NCBI RefSeq assembly: GCF_028864635.1
Contig: NZ_CP104850.1
Span: 2,486,001 to 2,550,000 of the forward strand
DNA from: Cloacibacterium sp. TD35
GTDB lineage: Bacteria; Bacteroidota; Bacteroidia; Flavobacteriales; Weeksellaceae
DNA length: 64,000 nt
Direction of reading: 5' to 3'
Shown here: piece by piece, positions 58,288 through 64,000 of the stretch
Layout: each line of letters opens with the position of its first letter
How positions within the stretch are numbered: the stretch's first letter is position 1
Notes under the pieces: model-generated
Told to the model about the DNA's origin: nothing
Database searches by the model: none
What the model saw: the letters and a program-made list of their open reading frames with translations, nothing else
Made by a program: the position numbers and the translations under genes

Positions 58288-60033
58288 TTAGTTATTTAAC
58301 GTTTTATTTTCTTCATTTAAAAGTTTTATAAAATAAGAGGGTAGAGTTCCAGTTATTTTTTTAAAAGCATTAGTGAAAGATTCAGAATTATTGAAACCAA
58401 TATCTTCAGAAATCGCAGCAATTGTATATTTTCTTATTTTTTCATTTGATTTAAGTTCAGAAATTATATAGTTAATTCTAAGCTCATTTATGTATTGTGA
58501 AAAGTTTTTTCCTTTTAATTCATTAATTAACTTTGAAAGGTAATCTCTATTGGTGTCTAACTCTTTAGACAGTGTATCTAATGTGATATTTTTTCTTAAA
58601 AAATCTTTATTTTTTTCAAACAACTCTATTTTATTGATAATAAGTTGAAATTTCGGATTAGAAGATATACTTTTTTTGTTATCTACATCATCTTGCTTAT
58701 TAGTGTTTGAGAGAATATTTTCATTTTCTTTAGAGGAACTTTTCCTATTTTCATTTTTTTCCAATAAAAGTTTTGCTTGCTTCTTATAGGTTTTTATTTT
58801 TTGTCTATATTTTTTTATGATGTAAATGAATAGTGCAGAAGTTATCAATAAAAAAATAATCAACCAAGAGAAAATTGAATTCTTGCTATTCAAATTTTTA
58901 ATTAGTCCCTCCTTTTCTTTTATTAGTAAAGGAGTATCATACTTTTTAAATATTTCTTTGGAAAGATTTTTTTGAGTTTCAGCAATTATACTATCACTAT
59001 AAATTAATTTGTCAATAAATTTTAATTGATTATTCAAATCTCCTTTTTTCTTGTAATAATCAATTATGATTTCGTAACCATCTCTCTTAATTGGTTCGAA
59101 ATTCTTATTTGCAAAAGAAATTGAATCTGATTTAATAAAATATGTTATTGCCTCTTTTTCCATATGAGATTCATACTTTACTCTCCCAATAAAATAATAT
59201 AAAATTCCAAGATTTGTATAGTCCTTGTTTTTTCTTAATGAAGCTTCAACTGATTCCAAATATCCTAGAGATAAAGATAATTTTTTTAAATAAAAATAGT
59301 TGATTCCCTTAAGCATTATCAAGTAATAATAATTGGAATAGTTTTTATATTTTTTACATTCTTTTATTCCTAAATCTGCAAATTCATTACTTTTTTGATA
59401 GTTTTTACATTTAGCATAAATATTGGATAACGAAAAAATAGAAGAGAGATAGTCTTTTTCATTTTTATTATTTGAATTTATCTTATTTTTTTCGTATAAA
59501 TAATATTCAATGAAAAGAGGTAATGCTTCTTTGTATTCTTCTGTTGCTGTTTTTAAGATGGCAATTAATTTTTTTATGTAATAAAATTGTTCTTGGTTTT
59601 CATTTTGGTTCAATTTTAAGGCTATTGCATATTGTTCTAAAGCACTTTTATAGTTTCCCTCATTATTATATAAAATTCCTTTAATAATATAAGCTTTAGA
59701 TGGATAATCTTTATAAATTTTATTTTTCACTAATGCTATTAAGGAATCTGCATAAGGATGTCCGTTTTCACCTTTCAAATTTTTTATTCGTGCAATATTG
59801 TAGTAACCATCATAAATTAAATTCTTCTCATTTTCAATTTTTCCTTTATGCAAAATAATATTAGCATAAAATTCGGCTTTTTCATTGTCAATTTGAAAGA
59901 CCTGATTATATGCATTTTCAATATAATTTATGTTTTTATTTTTTAAAGAATCTGGAATTTTAAATCCGTTTATACTTTGAGAAATAAATAAAACAGGATA
60001 AATAATATACAGAAATAAATAAATTTTCTTCAT
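58288..60033 (-). CDS. TPR-membrane-AraC regulator of the peptide systems
   Basis: This 581-residue protein has a signal-like start, TPR-type helical repeats (about 60-330), a membrane helix (about 386-406) and a C-terminal AraC-type double HTH (about 482-581: TLDTLSKELDTNRDYLSKLI and IAAISEDIGFNNSESFTNAF). This architecture lets a periplasmic signal control DNA binding at the membrane. It lies directly upstream of the Cys-free precursor and has its own copy of the shared motif in its promoter. It may activate both peptide systems. Confidence 0.82.
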   Translation of the reverse strand: MKKIYLFLYIIYPVLFISQSINGFKIPDSLKNKNINYIENAYNQVFQIDNEKAEFYANIILHKGKIENEKNLIYDGYYNIARIKNLKGENGHPYADSLIALVKNKIYKDYPSKAYIIKGILYNNEGNYKSALEQYAIALKLNQNENQEQFYYIKKLIAILKTATEEYKEALPLFIEYYLYEKNKINSNNKNEKDYLSSIFSLSNIYAKCKNYQKSNEFADLGIKECKKYKNYSNYYYLIMLKGINYFYLKKLSLSLGYLESVEASLRKNKDYTNLGILYYFIGRVKYESHMEKEAITYFIKSDSISFANKNFEPIKRDGYEIIIDYYKKKGDLNNQLKFIDKLIYSDSIIAETQKNLSKEIFKKYDTPLLIKEKEGLIKNLNSKNSIFSWLIIFLLITSALFIYIIKKYRQKIKTYKKQAKLLLEKNENRKSSSKENENILSNTNKQDDVDNKKSISSNPKFQLIINKIELFEKNKDFLRKNITLDTLSKELDTNRDYLSKLINELKGKNFSQYINELRINYIISELKSNEKIRKYTIAAISEDIGFNNSESFTNAFKKITGTLPSYFIKLLNEENKTLNN

Positions 60034-60049
60034 AATTCTAATTAACGTA

Positions 60050-60057
60050 CAAATTTA
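60050..60057 (-). promoter_or_regulatory. candidate -7 box of the regulator gene
   Basis: The minus strand reads TAAATTTG, a full match to TAnnTTTG, 16 bases upstream of the regulator ATG. A leader of about ten bases would be short. Confidence 0.35.
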
Positions 60058-60148
60058 TAAAATATTAATGTTATATAAGAAAATAGCACTATCACTTGAT
60101 TATGAATAAAATTACAGAAACTCATATTTATAAAAGTTATTTAATAAT

Positions 60149-60173
60149 GGTCGATATTTATCAATTTTGGCTG
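60149..60173. promoter_or_regulatory. candidate operator C, upstream of the regulator
   Basis: On the minus strand CAAAATTGATAAATATCGAC matches 18 of 20 positions of the 58237-58272 palindrome. It is about 116 bases upstream of the regulator start and could mediate autoregulation. Confidence 0.55.
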
Positions 60174-60436
60174 TCTTTGTTTGTGTCTTATCAAAAACCA
60201 ATTGATATTTGTTAATCAAAAATTTATTTTAAATAACATCACAATTCGAAATCAACATGTATTAATAACTTATCGTAATTCAGCTAATTAAAAATCAATC
60301 AAGATTACAAGTCTAGTTTGCGAAGATTTATTTTTTCTTTCGTGACTTCGAAATACGCTACCCTACAATTACATTATTTTTTCTTGAAAGAACCCTTCAA
60401 ATTACTTAATACTATCATAATTTATATAAAAACAAA

Positions 60437-60877
60437 ATGAAAAAAACAATCTTATTTTCTTTTTTTTTAGTATTTCTGTTTACAGGATACTTTAGGTCAC
60501 AAGTTATTTTTAATTATGACGATGCAGGCAACCAAATCTATAGAGGTACCACTTCTGGCACAGGCAGAATGGTAAGTAATACAGAGAGCACTTCTACTCC
60601 TACACTAGCCGACCAAGTAGCAAATAAAATACAAGCAGCTCCAGTTCCGGTAAAAACTTCTCTTAATATAATTTGGGAAAAAGATATTAAAGACTATATC
60701 GTTAAGATTGATCTTTTAGCCTATAACTCATTCCAAATTATGGAGAGTATTGATATCATATCACAAAAGGGAAATTCTTATGTTTTTAATATGAATAATT
60801 ATCCATATGGTGTTTATTATTTGAGATTCTATTTATCAGATGGAAGCGTTTACAATAGAACAATAACCAAGAACTAG
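60437..60877 (+). CDS. small exported protein with RHS-like segment and C-terminal sorting-like domain
   Basis: This 146-residue protein has a signal peptide ending YFRSQ and an early YDDAGNQIYRG, a YD-repeat-like motif. The C-terminal 75 residues fit the beta-sandwich sorting domain of type IX secretion (GNSYVFNMNNYPYGVYYLRF). It is 9 bases upstream of the large RHS/SpvB-type gene, so they form one unit. It may be a secretion or chaperone partner of that protein. Confidence 0.6.
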   Translation: MKKTILFSFFLVFLFTGYFRSQVIFNYDDAGNQIYRGTTSGTGRMVSNTESTSTPTLADQVANKIQAAPVPVKTSLNIIWEKDIKDYIVKIDLLAYNSFQIMESIDIISQKGNSYVFNMNNYPYGVYYLRFYLSDGSVYNRTITKN

Positions 60878-60886
60878 AAAAGTCAT

Positions 60887-63800
60887 ATGAAAAAATTATA
60901 TCTACTATTGCTCTTAGGAATTTATAATTTTCTAATAGCTCAAACTAATTTTCACGATACCACAGGAAGCATAGAGGTAAATGGAGGTGGTCAACTTCAA
61001 TATACTTTACCTATTGCTTTACCTCCAGGGGTGAAAAGTGTTGCTCCACAAGTAAATCTTGGCTATACAAGTGGTACAGGAAACGGAATTGCTGGATATG
61101 GTTGGAATATTTCTGGAATCACAAGTATCACCAGAATGAGCAAAACTATTGAAAAAGATGGTGAAGTAAGAGGAATTCAACTTAACAATTCTGACTTTTA
61201 TAGTTTCAACGGGCAAAGATTAATTCTAAAATCTGGTAGTGGAACAAATGGAGGTAATGGTGCAGAATATGTAACTGAGAAATATTCTAACATAAAGATA
61301 AAATCATTAGGCGCAATTTCTGGGCAAGTTTGGCAAGGCCCTGAATATTGGGAAGTTACTTTTGAAGATGGTTCGCAAGCTTGGTATGGTGCTACCACTA
61401 CAGGAACAAGTAGTGCAAGAACACCTATTGAATACAATATTGTAAAATGGAAAGATGCACAAGGCAATTACATTACTTATAACTACACCCAAGCTAATAA
61501 TGTTGCAGTAATAAGCAGTATTCAATGGGGAGGAAATGAAACTATTAGCAAAGCTCATTTTAATCAGATTATTTTCAACTATGCAACAAGAGATTTAAAA
61601 GAACAATCTTATGTAAATGGAGTAAGCTTTATCCAGGATAAAATTCTGTCTAATGTCGTAGTAAATGCAAATGGCTCGCAATTTAAAAAGTATCTCATTG
61701 AATATACGAAAGATCCTAATGGTAATCAATATCAGTTTGTAAATAAAATTACCGAATATAATGCCGCAAATGAAGCAGCAAATCCTGTAATTTTTGAACA
61801 GCAGAAAGATAAAAGCACTTCTACACTAGGAAATAATAATGCTTTTAACTTTGATGATGTTAAGTTGTCTGGTGATTTTGATGGAAATGGAGCAATTGAT
61901 AATATTGTTTATGCATATTCTAAGCAGATAACCTGTTATAGCCCTGCTCCAGGAGTTTGTTATTATAGTAGTGGTACTACAACCGTTTACCAACCAGGCT
62001 GCGGTAGCTGTGGTACTTCTGTAAACTATAGCGCTGCTGGTTATTATGTACAGATGGGTGGAACTTATTATTTGGGAACAACTGATATTTTCAAAGATGC
62101 AACCGTTATTACCATAAAAGATACGCAAAATAAACTTCTTAATAACAAAGGATTTGCATATTATAAGATAGATCCTACGACTAAAAACATTACGATTTAT
62201 TATTATGCAATAGATTTATCGAAGAAGATTTCATCACAAAGTGATCTAGTAAATCCCCAAAATGCTTTACAATTAATATCCACCAAAGTAATTACGAAAG
62301 CAGAATATGATGAAACAAATCATATGAATGATGGTTCTTATATGTCTGATACTTTTACAAGCATTGGTAAATTATATGAATATGACGTAGAAGCAGATGG
62401 TGTTCCAGAATTATTATTATTAAAACAAAATACAACAACAGAAACAGTTTGTAATGATGGAGGTAGTGGACTTCAATTATATAAAACTGCAAAAAGTAAA
62501 CAAAAACTTAAAAGCAATGAATCTATAACCCAAAGAATAGCACCAGGAGGCGACTGTCAGTATTACGACTATAACTCCTATTATTATATTTTAATTAAGC
62601 AAGACAGTAGCTTTCCATATACACAAATGTATTCCAGCTCCAGTAAAGATGTATTAAAGGATGCTGTATATGGTGATTTTAATGGAGATGGAATTGTTGA
62701 CATTGGTAGTGTTTCTACTACAAGTTCTAAAACTCCATATAGTTATATCGTTAATGAGTGCCAATATGATTATTATGGTCAACAAGATGTTTGTAATGAT
62801 GTTACTTATACAGACCAGGTTCCCATAAATAATATAACAAATTACAATATTGTAAAGGATTCTTATGGAAATTATTCATTTTCTTCGATTGCAAATTACC
62901 TGTTTGAGGGAAGTGATAGTGACTTACAAGTTGGTGATTTTAATGGAGACGGCAAGTCAGATTTATTTGCTAAAACTTCGGTAGGAGGTCATTATATAAT
63001 TAATTTAAGTAAAGGAAATGGTTTTATTGCGTCAGAATACTTTAATCAATTTTATTCAACATACAATATTACTGGCTCTGATTATAGAAACTATAGTATA
63101 GCAAAAGCGGTTGATATTAATAATGATGGTAAAACAGATATTGTCAATTTTTCAACTTATTATAAAATTAATAAACCTACCAATTATAGCTTGAGAGTAG
63201 ATGAAGCAAGCGGTTATGACAATGGAAAAATATTATTTACTCCAAAAGAGACCATTAGTAATGGTAATGCGGGTAATTATATTTTTCAAGAAGTTTTAGG
63301 TAATTTTATATATAGACAATACAATACAAGATTCTTAATATATGGTAAGTCTCAATCTTCATCTCCAAGTCAATTCTGGGCATATGACCATAAATCTGAT
63401 ATTCAAAGTAATAAAATCATAGGGATAAATCAAGGAGATTTAAAAACAGAAATTGCTTATTCTACATCAAGTTTTATTCCTGTAACCAATACTCTTACCT
63501 ATCCTTACCTAGAAAGTTCTATACCTGAAAAATTTGTAGTAACTGGCTTAGGTCAAGTCCTCGCAACCAATTATGGAACTAATACTTATAGATTTCAATC
63601 TTTCTTGTACAAAGGTTTTACCGCTCATCTACAAGGAAGAGGAGTTATTGGCTTCCGTCAAACAGCACGTTCTTCTTGGTATGCAACTGGTTTTGAAAAT
63701 ACCATAGTGTGGTCAGGAACTGAAATAGATCCTCTAAATGAAGGATTGCCTATCAAAGAATGGTCTATCAAAACCAATGATGTTACCAAAGTATTCCCTG

Positions 63801-64000
63801 CTAACATTGACATAAATAACACGAGTCTATTATCTGTAAAATTAACCACATATGATATTAGCACTTTAGCAAATGGCGTAAAAGTAATTCTTCCTAAAAC
63901 TTCTACAACAAAAGATTTTTTAAAAGACGTTACTTCAGTTACCTCTATGACTTATGGTAACTACTACTTACCAACACAAACAATTACCAATGTTAATAAT
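60887..64000 (+). CDS. SpvB/RHS-type secreted protein with FG-GAP repeats, partial
   Basis: The frame is open for 1038 codons and continues past the window end. It has a signal peptide, then QYTLPIALPPGVKSVAP...VNLGYTSGTGNG, the typical SpvB/TcB-type start of RHS and toxin-complex proteins. DFDGNG, DFNGDG (twice) and DINNDG are FG-GAP-like calcium-binding repeats. RHS-type proteins enclose a C-terminal toxin or effector in a shell of repeats; that part is outside the window. It may be a polymorphic toxin or a surface antigen. Confidence 0.8.
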   Translation, partial: MKKLYLLLLLGIYNFLIAQTNFHDTTGSIEVNGGGQLQYTLPIALPPGVKSVAPQVNLGYTSGTGNGIAGYGWNISGITSITRMSKTIEKDGEVRGIQLNNSDFYSFNGQRLILKSGSGTNGGNGAEYVTEKYSNIKIKSLGAISGQVWQGPEYWEVTFEDGSQAWYGATTTGTSSARTPIEYNIVKWKDAQGNYITYNYTQANNVAVISSIQWGGNETISKAHFNQIIFNYATRDLKEQSYVNGVSFIQDKILSNVVVNANGSQFKKYLIEYTKDPNGNQYQFVNKITEYNAANEAANPVIFEQQKDKSTSTLGNNNAFNFDDVKLSGDFDGNGAIDNIVYAYSKQITCYSPAPGVCYYSSGTTTVYQPGCGSCGTSVNYSAAGYYVQMGGTYYLGTTDIFKDATVITIKDTQNKLLNNKGFAYYKIDPTTKNITIYYYAIDLSKKISSQSDLVNPQNALQLISTKVITKAEYDETNHMNDGSYMSDTFTSIGKLYEYDVEADGVPELLLLKQNTTTETVCNDGGSGLQLYKTAKSKQKLKSNESITQRIAPGGDCQYYDYNSYYYILIKQDSSFPYTQMYSSSSKDVLKDAVYGDFNGDGIVDIGSVSTTSSKTPYSYIVNECQYDYYGQQDVCNDVTYTDQVPINNITNYNIVKDSYGNYSFSSIANYLFEGSDSDLQVGDFNGDGKSDLFAKTSVGGHYIINLSKGNGFIASEYFNQFYSTYNITGSDYRNYSIAKAVDINNDGKTDIVNFSTYYKINKPTNYSLRVDEASGYDNGKILFTPKETISNGNAGNYIFQEVLGNFIYRQYNTRFLIYGKSQSSSPSQFWAYDHKSDIQSNKIIGINQGDLKTEIAYSTSSFIPVTNTLTYPYLESSIPEKFVVTGLGQVLATNYGTNTYRFQSFLYKGFTAHLQGRGVIGFRQTARSSWYATGFENTIVWSGTEIDPLNEGLPIKEWSIKTNDVTKVFPANIDINNTSLLSVKLTTYDISTLANGVKVILPKTSTTKDFLKDVTSVTSMTYGNYYLPTQTITNVNN

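Larger units (their letters stand above)
60034..60436. other. divergent intergenic region
   Basis: About 400 bases separate the regulator (minus) from the secreted-protein genes (plus). It holds operator C and the regulator's -7 box. I saw no clear plus-strand -7 box and no RNA gene. Confidence 0.5.

Overview
The window is AT-rich DNA from a member of the Bacteroidota, most probably a flavobacterium of the Chryseobacterium/Elizabethkingia type. The evidence is a CTnDOT-style conjugation operon (mobA-mobB-traA-E-F-G-J-K-L-M-N-coupling protein), GLPGLI-family and regulatory-carboxypeptidase-like secreted proteins, Bacteroidota-type GG-leader peptides, and -7 boxes that fit TAnnTTTG. Nearly all genes lie on the minus strand. 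I saw no rRNA, tRNA, CRISPR array or intact insertion sequence.

Region 1 (1-5.5 kb) is a tight four-gene minus-strand operon. It encodes an all-helical protein, two small GTPases and a large GAP1-like protein that runs off the left edge. The composition matches the predicted GTPase-centred (double-GTPase) conflict systems. Region 2 (5.8-11.4 kb) holds a 1237-residue protein with an N-terminal SEC-C zinc motif and a C-terminal PD-(D/E)XK-like nuclease motif, two exported proteins of unknown role and a small Cro/C1-type regulator.

Region 3 (11.5-39.6 kb) is the backbone of an integrative and conjugative element. It starts with a replication-initiator-like gene, an excisionase-like gene and a tyrosine integrase broken by one in-frame TAG. 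A giant Toprim/N6-methylase/helicase protein and accessory genes follow. Then comes the transfer operon, which reads from mobA near 38.8 kb down to the coupling protein near 22.5 kb. The VirB4-like ATPase TraG carries a complete J domain between its Walker motifs. Region 4 (39.6-41.1 kb) is mostly non-coding, with a nested inverted repeat and degenerate direct repeats. It could contain the right end of the element or a transfer origin, but no attachment site could be proven.

Region 5 (41.1-60 kb) encodes two related class I lanthipeptide-type systems. System 1 has four intact precursors plus one decayed copy sharing the core motif FTCC[W/L]CT, a LanC cyclase, a split LanB dehydratase, a C39-peptidase ABC exporter and a HlyD-like adaptor, with a GLPGLI protein and a second secreted protein upstream. 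System 2 has one Thr-rich, Cys-free precursor, an S15-type hydrolase and a second split LanB, but no LanC and no exporter. A TPR/membrane/AraC-type regulator precedes system 2. A near-palindromic motif around CGAAATTGATAAATTT occurs upstream of the regulator, upstream of the Cys-free precursor and upstream of the system 1 operon, which suggests that one regulator controls both systems.

Region 6 (60.4 kb to the right edge, plus strand) has a small exported protein and a large SpvB/RHS-type secreted protein with FG-GAP-like calcium-binding repeats, cut by the window end.
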